A DNA stretch of 64,000 nucleotides from Phlegmacium glaucopus (taxonomy: Eukaryota > Basidiomycota > Agaricomycetes > Agaricales > Cortinariaceae), in the NCBI GenBank assembly GCA_015039465.1, contig MU130570.1:176333-240332 (forward strand). Reading direction: 5' to 3'. The stretch's first letter is position 1. The number at the start of each line of letters is the position of its first letter. Below the pieces are notes generated by a model. It did no database searches, was not told the origin of the DNA, and was given only the letters and a program-made list of their open reading frames with translations. The position numbers were made by a program, and so were the translations under genes. Shown in pieces: positions 35,247-47,337 of the stretch.

Positions 35247-36924
35247 ATGAAGGACACTGATGAGGTCGCTGTCTTTTGGGATTATGGTTGAGTGCAGTCA
35301 CTGTTTGCTCTGCAACTATATTTCTAACAATCTCTATCAAATTTTGTTCATGGCAGAAAACTGTCCTGCCCCTCCAAATGCCTCGGGCTACGCTATTGTG
35401 AACAATATCCGTTCGGTAGCACAAATGTTTGGGAGCATCAAGTTATTCAAGGCGTATTTAGAAGTATCACAACATGTCCCTGTGTCTAGAGCCCTACTTC
35501 TTCGCTCCGAACTACAATCATCAGGGGTTTCCTTGACTGATTGTCCTCACAATGGAAGGAAAGACGTTGCAGATAAAATGATTCTAGGTATATAGTATAC
35601 TTCGTTCTCAACATTACCTTCACGTCTTTGAAAACATTCACAATCTTTAGTGGACATGCTAGCTTATGCCATAGATAAGCCAGCTCCGTCAACCATCGTA
35701 CTGATTTCTGGCGATCGTGGTTTCGCGTACGCTTTGTCCATTCTAAGTCTTCGGCGATATCGTATTGTATTGATAACCCTTTCGAACTCCCATCCAAGTC
35801 TCAGAGCTCGGGCGTCGCTCTGCTTTGATTGGGTATCTGATATATTGGGAGCGGTCGATACAGCTTCGTTGCACCAACCCACTTCCCCTCGCCGTAGAAA
35901 ATCATCGACACCTCCAGCTTCCTCGGATTCCAAAGGTCATACTCCCCTAAGATCTCCATTTAAAGAATTATATGACGAGCAATCTTGGAGTAATGAATAC
36001 TTACAGGACAAAACGAGGTGTAGGGAAATTTCCCGGACGTACCCCAAACATGACCCCAGACATAATTTCTTGCCTCCTGACTTGGAACCACCTAGAAGGC
36101 AGCCTACTGCTCTTTCCACGGCTTCAAATGCTTTACGCAGTGGACTTGAATACTCGCCTGTTGCATCTCCCTGTCATACATATCTCATCGGTAGCATAGA
36201 GCCACCATTGACCCATGGTCCTTCTAACTCTTCACAAACAACATCAACCCCATACCCGTCTGACGGAAGCACTCCCAAACTCTCAACTTATGAAAGCATC
36301 ATGGCGTCCAAATTGTCTGCCTACAATTCTCCGCGTGGTTCCTTCAGCTTACCTAATCTCGTACAACACACATTTCTTAATACAACTGACCCCGTGTCAT
36401 TCGAGTCTGCCCTGCAGATATCACCTGCTGAACCCAATTTACGAGGATACTTTCCTTTGTCCCAACTAGAAGGCGCAAACGCCCTGAATAACATCAACAC
36501 TCGGAATCTATGGAGTGTTGATGACGGCGGCGGCGATCCAGACTTGCCGCCAACACATTCGAACATACCCCCACCTCCAAATGTCACTACTCCACTATCC
36601 TCATCCTTGAATCATCCTACCGTGTCCCTTATTGCTCAAAGCCCAGTCAAAGCAGCTAACCCACCCATTGAGCCTACACTCTCTCCAGCTGTTCCTGAAA
36701 TCTTTAAGATTTTAGTTCAATGTCTTCAATCACACAGGTCGAAGGGAGTTTTTCGCCCACTCCGTACACACGTAGCAGTGGAAATCGCTCGTAATGGTAC
36801 CACGTATAGACAAGCAGGGGTTTTGAGGTTTGGTGACTATGTAGCGTTAGCTGAGAAGGCAGGCATTGTTGAACTAGGAGGCTCTGGTGGAACTGTGTGG
36901 ATTGCACTAAAAGAAGTCGTGTAA
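35247..36924 (+). CDS. NYN-domain (PIN-like nuclease) protein with C-terminal LOTUS-like domain
   Basis: Three exons in phase: 35247-35286, 35357-35587 and 35651-36924, giving 514 aa. The NYN core is clear: VAVFWDYENCPAPPN (first catalytic Asp, with the family's F-W-D-x-E-N), IKLFKAYLEVSQ, GRKDVADKMILVDMLAYA (second Asp) and TIVLISGDRGFAYALSILSL (third Asp). A Ser/Pro-rich linker of about 220 residues follows. The last 75 residues (IFKILVQCLQSHRSKGVFRP, YRQAGVLRFGDYVALAEKAG, GGTVWIALKE) resemble an OST-HTH/LOTUS winged helix. The same pairing occurs in MARF1-like RNA regulators, so RNA cleavage or RNA-targeting is the likely job. It sits between the two NB-ARC/TPR copies. Confidence 0.88.
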
Positions 36925-37941
36925 ATTAGTAATGTCTCATTTGTCTTGACTTTTCTGCTGCTTCGACTCTCGCGAAAACCATGAAAACCATGAAAAATGA
37001 CTTGTTTGATATCCTGCACAACGAAAAGAAATTTCAAGATGATACGAAAAAAGGAGATCCGAGAACGAGTCATGGATTATTTGTGGATTATAATCAAAGC
37101 TTTTATGGTCGAGGAAGATATTGTATCATTCACACACACTCGCGTCTTCCGAGGCTCTGCTACCACAGTTGCAGTAGTTACGATTGTAGGGGTCCACAGG
37201 CAACTGTATACTACCTTGTATATACAGGGGGGGTGTAGTGGACAGCGCTGGTCTATATAATTTACAGATAAACAACAATAGAATACTGCATAGCCGAAAA
37301 AAACCTGGTACTACATTATTCACTTCCTCGTTCTCGTAACAATCCTAACCAGAACATTGACCACACCGAGCGTAAGGCCAACCCTTACTTCAAGAATCCG
37401 ATCTTGTCATTGCTCCTTCGTTTCTCCACTCGTAAAAGAGGTTCGACTTTATAATCGCGTAGGAGTAAAGTCAAGAAAGAGACGGATTATACGGTGGCGA
37501 ATTTACGACCGATGCGAGCTCATGGTCCTATGTAAAAAAATAAAAAAACATAAAAAAACAATTGTACGGTTAGAAGGTGGGGGAGATGAAATCTCGACAC
37601 GTTGAAGAAAACATACCAAGATTGAAAGCTGAGAAAGCTTCATCGTTGGTGATACCGTACCAACGAGACAGGTTCATCGAGGATTATATTCTGTCATATA
37701 CGGTTTGTCTGGTTCCAATACCTCGAGGAATAATATGAAATAAATGTACGGACACCGACCATGTCAACGACAACCTGCGGACAATAACAAATCTCGTTAC
37801 AAACATATTTTTGAAGGGTTCTGGTCATTTTGCCATCGGCTGAGCAGGCTCAAGCCAATTGAAAGACAAACCGAATTCACATTTGCCGATTAGTAGATCA
37901 GAATCTGGACACCCACCTATTATGGGAGGTAAACCGCAAAA
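36925..37941. other. Intergenic, no confident gene
   Basis: About 1 kb. A short coding-like string on the minus strand (MNLSRWYGITNDEAFSAFNL, near 37684) is followed by a possible donor, but no downstream exon keeps the frame. Nothing else was seen. Confidence 0.45.
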
Positions 37942-38205
37942 GCATTCACCAAGCAGACAATTAACAAGTTCCTCATTGACCAGAGTCTTTATGAATCATA
38001 TTTCATTGTTTATCCTGCTACAGAGATAGACTACTCGCCATACAACTGAACATGATTTTGGTTTACTTTGTTCTATATGACTTACTTGATTCCACTGTCG
38101 ATCCTGCAGGCCTTCGCCGAGCTCGAGCTCACTACTGTGGTGACATACCAACAGTTATACAGACCGAACATGTACATAACCTTGTGCAAAATGAACAGAC
38201 CTGAA
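37942..38205 (+). pseudogene. Fragment of the NACHT gene 3' end
   Basis: Copy of 31688-31950, the last roughly 90 codons of the membrane-segment NACHT protein. It begins abruptly at GCATTCACCAAGCAG, has lost one base in the YLCYRD region (frameshift) and has several substitutions. It has no start or NACHT domain and came along with the segmental duplication. Confidence 0.85.
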
Positions 38206-38212
38206 TTGATCA

Positions 38213-40965
38213 TCAAACACTTTCTTTCACGGCTAAAACAGCCAAGTCATCCTGCCCTGATTCAGATCCATCGGAAGCTTCTTCAGTGTCCAAAATACCA
38301 GGCCTTTGCAGATAGAACATGAGCCTCCCGTTTTCAATCCCAACTCCCACGTCCCCTTCCTGGATTCCCTTGGAATCTTCCTGTTGGACTACGAAACTAA
38401 GTATTTCGGCGGACTTTTGCTCCAGCATCAATTTTGCACCCTCGATATTCCCATCGTTGCACATGGATTTAATAATATCCATTAGACACATCGCCGCCTT
38501 ATCCAAAGTCTCGTTGAGAATCATCTGGTACCTAGAAATTTCAAGGTGCAATATCGCATCGCTAAAGCTACCCATTTCCATATACCGACGACCAAGGTCC
38601 CACCTACATTCAGCATCCGCAAACACGAACGCTGAAGCATGAAATTGTGGAATAGCCTCTTGATAAAGTTTGACTGCCTCCTCATCGTCACACATATCCC
38701 CCAGGTGCCATTTGATGAACGCAGCATCCAGGTCCCTTCCCAGCCAGGTGAGCTCGGCTATGGCCTGGCGTAGAGCGGCGCAGGCATCATCGAGTCGCCT
38801 TGAGTGAATATGGAGATGTGCCAAAGACTTGAGACAATCTGCTACAGCAGCACGATCACCAGATTTTTGCAGAGTTTTCAGGGCTGCATCAAGAAGTGGA
38901 TGCGCATCGTCATACTGACCTACACTCATATGGATACGTGATAACAGCTTGTTGCAGAGGGCTGTGTGATAGGTGTCATTCGATTGAGCAAGGGCTCGTT
39001 GACAAGCAGCGTGGGCTTGATCAGCCACTGCTTTATGACGCGAGCCAAGATAGAGACCGCCTAGTTTGAGATCACATTTAGCAGCCCCAGCAGCATCACC
39101 CATTGCTACGAAATCGTCCCGAGCTTTTTCGAGATGCTGGATGCCTTCTTCGGGCTTGTTGATCCATATACGCTGAGCCACGTAAATTTGACAATAGGCA
39201 ATTGCATTTGAGTCCCCAAGCTTTCTGAAGCGCTGGATTGCCTGAGGGAAATAGTCCCTATCGAAATCCATCTCTTTGATAGCCCCCACCTCGTAGTCCC
39301 CGGCGTCGATCTTCACCTCTCCGAGACGCTGCAAACAACGTGCTGTTAAGGACATGGTGCCGTCCTGTCGGGCTATAATTTCCGGCTTTGAGGCTTCTTC
39401 TGCTATAGCTGCTCTCACTGCCTTCTCAAGGATGTCGACACGTGGCTTAATAGCACAACGTGGGGAAGAGTACTGTAAGGTTGCCTCGATCGCGGGAATG
39501 CAGCCATTCTCAAGGGCATCCGTTAGAACTGCCTCGATATTGCGCTGATTTTGGACCAATTTTCGCATTGCATTGACAAATAGAGAGTCTCCTGGGTTCT
39601 TTAAGCCCTCTTCCGCTAGCTTGAAGTGGTAGAAGTATACGTTTCTGCGCGAATCGTCGTCCAGTTGCTGATACTTGACTACATGTGCTTTGACTGGTGA
39701 CAATAATCCGATGCGCCTCCCTTGGTGCACAGATGCGAGGGACATGTTGGTCAACATGCCAGTTATTTCGTCAATGTTGCTAATACTGGGAGCTATGGTG
39801 GCAAGGTCATCGGCTAGAATTCCTGCTGGCAGCATTGTAAGGATGCGAAGCAGCTTCCCAGCGCTAGGAGAAGCAACCATGCTCGCTGTCTGCATCGAGG
39901 AATTGATCGAAGCTTCCAAGCTCTTTCCCTCGAACTCGAGGAGTTCGACCTTTCCCTTGCGCCAGCGATCCACCAACACGGACGGCTTTACCCCGTAAGT
40001 CTGGCAAGCATACGCGACCAACACAATCGCCAGCGGGAGGTAGTCGAGAGCCATGAGTAGTTCATCCAAAGCAGAGTCTGAGCGCGGATATAGAGTCAGA
40101 AACAATAGCTTGGCATCTCGAGGGGATAATGCTGTGATCTCAAGCCGCCAAACACTTGGAGGGGGTGCGAGTGCTCCTTGCATGGTAATGAGGACGGTCA
40201 AGTTATGGACGGCCGATATTGCTTGTAAAATGGGCTCTATTTCAACCCTTTCTCTGTCCCAAATTCCCTCGAAATCGTTCAAGACGAGGAGACGCGGTGA
40301 AGTCTTTGTGTGGAGAACGCTGATCAAGGCGTTTACTTGCTCGGATTTCGAGGAATTTAGGGAAGTATGAATGGGAAAGTCGGCGGTGTATCCGTCGGCA
40401 TTCAATACCAAGCTACCGTAGAGAATGTCTAAGAATTTCTCAAGGGTAGTGATACCCCCAAAATGCGCCCAATGTCGCCGATGACCAAAATACTCGAATA
40501 TGCGCTTATCGTGAACGACAGCGGAAGCAACTGCCGATTTTCCTATCCCAGGAGCGCCGAAGAGAGTTAAAGGGGTGGATTTGTGGTGGATTTGCTTGAT
40601 AACTTGATTGATGAACTCTTCCCTTCCATAGATCTTCTTTTGGGTAGGAAACGACCTATGTCACGGTTTAGAATACACGTAAGGGCAATTCTTAAAAACG
40701 ATACCTGCAAAGCAAGGACGGGGCCGCGTACTACTCATGTCTAGCCTTCAGCTGTGCTAGTAATGCACCAGGGGCGATAACTCACGTAGCGAGTGTAAAG
40801 AGAAGTAACATGATCGGAAACCTGCTTCCCAATATTCAGAATCTAAGGATAATCTTTATTTAAATCAACAGCTGGAGACTGGTAAACGCTTCTGACATTT
40901 GAATGAGATTCACTGAGGAGACGCCAATTACCAAAGATACTGCTTTGCACACACGATGGCTCCAT
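38213..40965 (-). CDS. NB-ARC-type STAND ATPase with TPR repeats, copy B
   Basis: Paralogue of the gene at 32002-34671 with the same exon plan: ATG at 40965 (MEPSCVQSSIFGNW), the ILNIGKQVSDHVTSLYTRY exon, then the main exon. The P-loop is LFGAPGIGKSAVAS and the Walker B-like strand RLLVLNDFEGIWD. TPR-like repeats fill the C-terminal half. It is about 27 residues longer at the C-terminus than copy A (ends DLAVLAVKESV), because the stop used by copy A is not present. Both copies keep intact P-loops and open frames, so both may be functional. The middle of the gene is nearly identical to copy A and both ends are more diverged. Confidence 0.9.
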
Positions 40966-41271
40966 CTGAGAAGGTTGAATTGCTTGGAGTCACTGCCCAC
41001 GCTTTATAGCCGTCGAATGTCATCGATATCGATTGCCCGTCAACCATCTCCACCCTTATAGGGTCCAGTTAATGAAACTGCGCAACGGATGACATTGAGT
41101 GGCATTCGATTAAACCTTATGTAAGCAGATAAATAAATAAATATTTTGGGCAATACTATATTTTACTCTTTCTTCTGTCATCATGAGAAGGTAACTGATA
41201 GAATAATTGAGCTGCTTCGATTCGACCTCAGTGAACGTGTGAACGTGAACGATACATATTACTTCTGGACC

Positions 41272-41960
41272 TCAGGACGAGGTGTAACTGATATTTCATT
41301 CCATCACGAGTCCCTCAACGGGTCCCCATGGAACCTGCCAATAAATAGAGTGTTCCGACGAAGAAGGAATCAATTTCCCATACGTATCAACATGGCCAGT
41401 TTTCTCGTTTGTCAGCCATCCTTCCAAAGCCGACTCCCCTGGAAAAAAAAGGAGACTCTGCAGACGAGTGACCTCCGTTTGACTGGCTCGAGTGAATCTA
41501 ATGCTCAAAAGTGACGATGAATACAGAGAAGAAGCAAGAGAGTCATGGCCTACTGCAATAACGAGCTTTACACGGCTTGAGCTGTTGATGGATCCCAGAC
41601 TAGGAATTGCAGGACAGCGAGGCAGGGTTTGTCAAGATCACCAAGAAATTGTCGGAGTGCTTCTTGAACAGTGGTAATATTTGAAGTCTCGAACCGAGAG
41701 CCTGGGATTGCAAAGATAACATCTCCCATAAGACGAAGAAGATAAGTTATTCTCCGGCCTGTCGAAAGATCTATTGGTCGGATTTAATTGACAAGGAAGA
41801 GGAGATGCTGTGCTGGTAAGCAGGAAGTGTCTTGATCGTCAAGGAAATATCAGAACCGGAGGAAAAAATACTAAGATCTGGTAGTGACGATTCAGAAGGA
41901 ATAAAAAACTGACCGCCTTTTCTATCGGGAGTCAAGCGCGTCTGCCGGCGCCTATGTACA
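41272..41960 (-). pseudogene. Decayed copy of the gene at 60561-61734
   Basis: On the minus strand it still reads QTEVTRLQSLLFFPGESALE and WLTNEKT, matching the intact gene's QTEVTRLRSLLFTGESALEE. Both ends contain frameshifts and deletions. The plus-strand string GATATTTCATTCCATCAC, which spans the intact gene's C-terminal codons, is retained. It is a broken paralogue, not an active gene. Confidence 0.8.
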
Positions 41961-44678
41961 AAGAACGAATGCCGTAACTTGCTTTTACATATAAATTTTG
42001 CTGGAGACTAGGCTAGTTATAAGGTTTTGCATTACCAATTGAAGATTGACCGTCTATGGCTGGTATATGATCTCTGCTATTGATGTCGTCAGTTTAGTTA
42101 GGAGAGGAGCAAGTTGACATACCGTGTACTTGTTCATCATACTCACGTCTTTTGTCTACCGTAAGACTTTGCAACACGGTAAAATCATTCCAAGTCACCC
42201 AATCGCGTTAATATTGACCGCCAGATAATAGCCTGACCGTTCCTTCACTGAGGTTGCGTGTTGTGACCATAACAATAAAAAGGTTGAAAATCTAAGTTGC
42301 GCGTCAAATTTTCACTGAGATAAAGAGGTAAAATAAATACCTTGCATATCCAGGTTGCGTGCCACCCACCAAGGTTGCCTTCCTTGGTCCACCGAATTTA
42401 GATGCTGGGTTGTAGATGCTCCATTTAATATTTCCTGGCGTTGCAGGTGCAGAAATCATTCGATTGACTTTGGGTGGGCAATTAATAAAACAAAAGTTCG
42501 ACCGGATTTCAAACCGTTATTTCATCCAACGTCTTAGGGCTGTGGAAATGATGGTAAGGTTCTAGAAGTGCCCGGTTAGCTTATAAGATAAGAATATACA
42601 ACGTAGGATATTACGCTGTCTCCGCATGACCTGCGCTCAAACCAACTCGAGAATTGAATAGGCCCCTGAGGTACTGCCGTCATGACCATGATTCAACACG
42701 AGAAGCCGTCCAGGAAAATGAATATCCCCCAATGTCACAGCCAATGGAGAGCTGGGATGCAAAATGCAAATTGGATCCCCGCTCACCCAACCCTTCGACT
42801 TCGTTTGAATACCCACCCCTGCGCACCAAGGTCATCAAACTATCACCACCAGCCTCTAGACAGCCAGAATTCAGTATTGAATATTAATGCCACGCCCCAC
42901 GGATTATTTTCGTATTTTTCACCGAACAATAAAATGTCTCAAGCGCCAGTTCCAGAGGCCATAGGGGTACGAAATATTGCAACCGACATCCTCGAATTCA
43001 TAGTATCACGCACGACCTTCAAGCTTCAAGTTACGGGCTCAGACCAACCATGTCAACAACAAACGATTGCAGGACGGAAATTGGAATCCTTGCGAGGCGA
43101 TCAGGGAGGGGCTAAGGGGCTGGAGGACACAACACTTGCGCTATTTCTTTCTCGACAAAATTCCGTACGTTGGATATTCCCAATCTCCAAATAAAATGGA
43201 ACCTCGGCCGCCCACTGACAAAAATTCATGTGAACAGCTTCAGATAACGCAGTGAAAGAGCATTTGAAGTCCACTGCATCCCTTCATTCAAATTCTCGGT
43301 GCCATTTTCTGTTCGCCAGCACTTCACAATTTTTTGGGAGGACATCGCCATCGAGAATCTCAAATTCCCTCTCCTAGCCGCTGGATCAAGGTAGCCACTC
43401 AGAAAATAGTCACTGAGGTCTGGGTATGGGGCATACATTCCCTTAGCACGGACGCCTGCTCTTTTTTCAGACGAATCGAAAGCTGAGGGGTCCGAAAGAT
43501 ATCAGGCGCTTTTCCACAACAAATGGTCACCCTTCTTGGATAGACTCCTAGTATCATATCTGGCTCTCCAGCTTAATAGTTTCGAAACAAATCTTGGAAC
43601 AAGCTATCGGCGAAGCAATTTTTGAGTCACACGTTTAGCCAAGGTTTTCAAACTTTTTCAAGCGAGTCCCATTTTCAATTTTGTTATCGTTAGCTGACTT
43701 TTTGAGTTTGCTAGGCTTTCTTTGGCTTTGAGACCTAGGACTACCTCCTGGACTCTTTTCTGCGAAGTAGCCATGGCAGCACTTGATCCCCCGCGTCGCT
43801 GAGACCTAGCTCTACCATTTTATGCTCTGGAGGATCCAATATATTGCGCTTTCCAGTTGAAAGTCTTAGGCCTGCCTACTGGAAAGCAGCGGGGATCCAT
43901 ACCACAGTATTCGACAATAGCGTGACGTGACGTGACGTGACTCGATAGATGCAAAGGGCTCCCCAGAATAAATGTCCTAGCTGGTCCAGGAGGCCCAAAA
44001 TGGTGGAAATGAAGGATTCAAAAGTATCGTTGCCAGTGGTAGAATCAAGAGCGGAAATACCAGAGATGTGGTTACCCCAGTTCCCAAGATATGTCCCTCC
44101 TAGGCATTAGGGTGTGAAGATTCCCATGAAAATTGATGTGAATGGCGCCCACCGTCCCATCGAACTTTGTATAAAGATCCATGCCTTTTTAAAGCTCTAG
44201 ACATGCTTCAATGAAGATACGTTGACCAGACGCCAGGTGGGTCCGGCGAAACAAGATCCCCCTTTTCCCCAGAATCTGACTAAAACCTTCTCGACTCTCT
44301 AGCCGTTTTCAGGAACGACGTCCATCGAGCTCGTGTCAGTATATTCGGTCTACAAGCAATAGAAAATCCAGTCGGGCCTGGAACCGCTTCAGTTACAGAC
44401 CAAGGCGACAGCTGCAACCCTAGAAGGGCTATCCACGGTCCACGTTCCACCACTCTGGCAGATCAGCCAGCACTGGATGGAATTATAGAGAGATGACTCA
44501 CTTGACGGAGCGCGCCGCCATCATTTACAAGCCCTAGGGTGAATGGTTCGCGCCAGCGGAGGCAAAGTTCCCATCAAGGGCAAACTTTTAGTATCAATCG
44601 ACGACGGCGATCTCTATTTGGACGCAAATCATCCCCAAACGAACCATTTCTCAGGAGCGGATTCCCAACAAAATTGGA
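41961..44678. other. Gene-poor region with possible relics
   Basis: About 2.7 kb with only short ORFs. A tandem GTGAC repeat (about five copies) lies near 43920-43941. Weak coding-like strings on both strands (for example 42942-43194 plus, 43226-43438 minus) match nothing I recognise. Confidence 0.45.
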
Positions 44679-44688
44679 TATATAAAAG
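44679..44688 (+). promoter_or_regulatory. TATA box of the small four-exon gene
   Basis: TATATAAAAG about 190 bp upstream of ATG 44877, followed by a C/T-rich leader typical of well-expressed fungal genes. Confidence 0.6.
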
Positions 44689-44876
44689 CGCAGGGTCTTT
44701 TTTTTCGACCCCATTCCTCTGTCTTCCTTCGCCGTCGAGGTTTCGTCAGCTAATTATCACCACTCGACCTACATACCCGATTTCAGGTCATCCTTCGTTT
44801 TCACTTCTTACTCACGCTCACTCGTTTGGATCTACCTTACTGCTCATCTACCTCCATCAAAATTCCTGCCATCATC

Positions 44877-45368
44877 ATGCCCCCCATCCAACACCCTCAA
44901 CTTTTGCCTTCCTTTAATTTAGCCCTCCGGGCAGACCAGTACAGAACGACTTTACCCAATCTTTCGTACCCTTCTCGCCCCGTTGCACATATTCCCTGGT
45001 CTGGGTCTTCCGCGCCTCTCCTCTTCGCGGTCAGTCAGACTTTTTTTTTCTTGGTGTTTTTGCCACACAGGCTTATTCTCTTCGCCCTCAGAAAACCACG
45101 CGTCCAGAGATGACAATCGCCACTAACGTTCAAGTTAGTTATACTTTTCGTTTAACGTAAATCTGACACTAACGTTAACCCTTCACCAACTTCAGGTTCC
45201 TACCACTGCGAATATGTGTTTCGATACCTGTTCAGTCCCAGACGCTTTCCATGGTATCAGTATGTTGATTTGGGTGAGGTTGACTGGCTATTGTGCACGT
45301 TTCTCTTCTGATTCGTTTTTTTTTGCTGGCTTGTAGGACAACTTGTCAATTATCGTTCAAAAACTTAA
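44877..45368 (+). CDS. Small unknown protein, four exons
   Basis: Exons 44877-45029, 45071-45133, 45196-45253 and 45337-45368 join in phase to an ORF of 101 aa (MPPIQHPQLLPSFN ... DAFHGQLVNYRSKT). All introns have GT-AG ends and lengths of 41-83 nt, which is strong support for a small gene without recognisable homology. It has no signal peptide. It is basic in the middle (SLRPQKTTRPEMT) and has two close cysteines in MCFDTCSVPDAFHG. A TATA box and a pyrimidine-rich leader lie directly upstream. I do not recognise the family. It could be a short regulatory or stress protein, or a leader-type ORF of a longer transcript. Confidence 0.6.
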
Positions 45369-47337
45369 ATTGATCAAGGAAAAACTTTTTGGTGTCAGAA
45401 CAACCACCGGCCCCTCCGCCACCGCCACCGCCAGTGTTTGAATTGCTCCAATGTTCTCCGCGTTTGCTTTCCTTTCTCGCTAAAAATAACGACTTTCTGT
45501 CGAATCCAGTTTTCGTTTTCCGCTTTCCTGTCGATATCACACTATTAACCCGCCCATTAGCATTATTATCCTGACTCCGCTGGAACCCACTACTTCGAAA
45601 CTAGCCTCAAATAATTTTTATGTCGAATATTGTAGCCATAGTACCGTACCATAGCCAGAACCTCAACAGGATTAGGAACTCATTGTTGACCAAATTTTCG
45701 TGTATATACTTTTGATTGGAATCTCAATCTTGCTTTTTTTATCTTGATGTATCGAGCTTCTCTGCTGGAAATCTTGACATCTTGGTCTTGTATGTATATG
45801 TTGGACTGTCGGCCTGTGAACGACGTGTGGTGAATTCATTCGAATTCATGGAACTTTTGATATCACGCAGTTTCTTGGAGGCTTGAAAAACTTGAAGAAT
45901 CTTACATTGGTTGAATCAAAGTTGGGTAAGCACAGTCTTCTGGGTTTCTTGGATGCATATCACCTCAGCTTGCTGCTCATGTTGAAGGTATAAGTCTTCT
46001 TGTTAACTTGCTGCGTTCAGAACACGTTGTTGCCTTGCTGGAGCTTGAGGCCTTGAGGTTTGAAGCTTGAAGATCGAAACAATAGGGCAATAGCACATCA
46101 AGGCATTTAATCTGTTCAACATTAAAAAAGATTCGATTGGAAATTAGAAGGAAAAAAGATGGTAGCAGTGTAAATTTGTAAAAAAAGATCCGGGTGCGAG
46201 AGTGTGTGTGTGTATGGACTGCCGGCTCTGCTCTCCAAGGCAGAGAGACGATGAGGAGAGACATGAGAAGTAAATCAAGCACTAAGACATCCAGGCGTTC
46301 GTCTCAGCACTACTTTGGCACAAAACCAGCCGTTGGCAAAAGATTGTGGGCTATGGTTTGCAATTTGACTTGAGTGCGGTGAAGGAAAGGCCTCGTGGGA
46401 CAAATGACTCGGGTTTTCTTCCTGGCATGGCCCGTGCGCACTCTGCTCTCGGCCCCGGAACATGCATTCGGGCTTTGCCGGACAGCTAACAAACACAGCA
46501 CAACCAACGGTAAACCCCCGAAAAGGTCTTCGTTCCGTGATTCGGTAAATTATGCCTGGGTGAAACAGTGAGGGCATTCGTGAGTTGGAAACTACGGCAT
46601 CAAAACTACGGCGATCACTACGGCGGCAATTTCCGCCGTAGTCTTGTGACCTGCCCGCCTTCACAGCGTAACCACTGGCATGAGCATTTTTTCAAGAAAC
46701 ACATGGCCCATAATTGAAGCAATAATTTATATGTCCTGAGGCCCTTTTACCCAAGCAAACGCTCAAAATAAATAAATTAACTTGCATTATCTATAAATAT
46801 CTCCATCACAACCTGCAGTGTTAGTCTAAGTCACTGTGTTAGTGTGTCAGCCGCGATACATATTCAAATATTATTTTCCACTGCTCAATAAATATTTAAA
46901 TAGTTAAAATCACTGTGGCTGTGATGTGTTTCTTATGCCTTTCTCATTGAACAACCCAATGTCAATCTTGGAAGTCAACTTCTTTAAGGACAATAGAGAG
47001 TTCTTTATTTATTTCAAATACCTGGCTTAGGATTAAGTAGAAAGTGCCTTCGCGTTCCAAACAGATCTGAGGTAAACTCTGGCTTGTGATGTTTTATGTG
47101 ACTACGGCAGAAATTGTGATCGACGGAGTTGACGCCGGAGTTTCCAACTCCCAAATGTACTGGAAACAGTTAGCAGACCAAGGTTCGAGTTTGATACCTC
47201 ATGAGCAACTACCAGGCCTCGGTGACTTGTACGCCTGAAGGGCCATATGTGAGTGATCCATAGCACTTAGCGTTCTCTCCCTCACGGTTTGGCATTTCAA
47301 GGATAATAACAACGGCATCAGCGACAGAGGTCTATAC
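45369..47337. other. Intergenic region
   Basis: About 2 kb with no supported gene. A perfect hairpin, CTACGGCGG...CCGCCGTAG, lies at about 46617-46641. The T-rich part near 45320-45780 may be the 3' region of the small four-exon gene. Confidence 0.45.

Larger units (their letters stand above)
37942..41085. repeat. Segmental duplication, copy B
   Basis: Second copy of 31688-34795 in the same orientation, about 6.27 kb away. Homology stops at about 41085 on the right. Confidence 0.9.

Noticed and set aside
37390..37690. Possible small minus-strand gene (MNLSRWYGITNDEAFSAFNL, then a string ending KIGFLK)
   Set aside because: The donor looks fine, but the next exon runs into a stop in the required phase; no consistent model was found.
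32002..40411. Plus-strand ORFs of 60-107 aa repeated in both STAND copies
   Set aside because: Identical shadows in both copies, antisense to well-supported NB-ARC/TPR exons.
46275..46664. 129-aa minus-strand ORF
   Set aside because: Composition is irregular, no motif, and it overlaps a hairpin cluster; probably chance.
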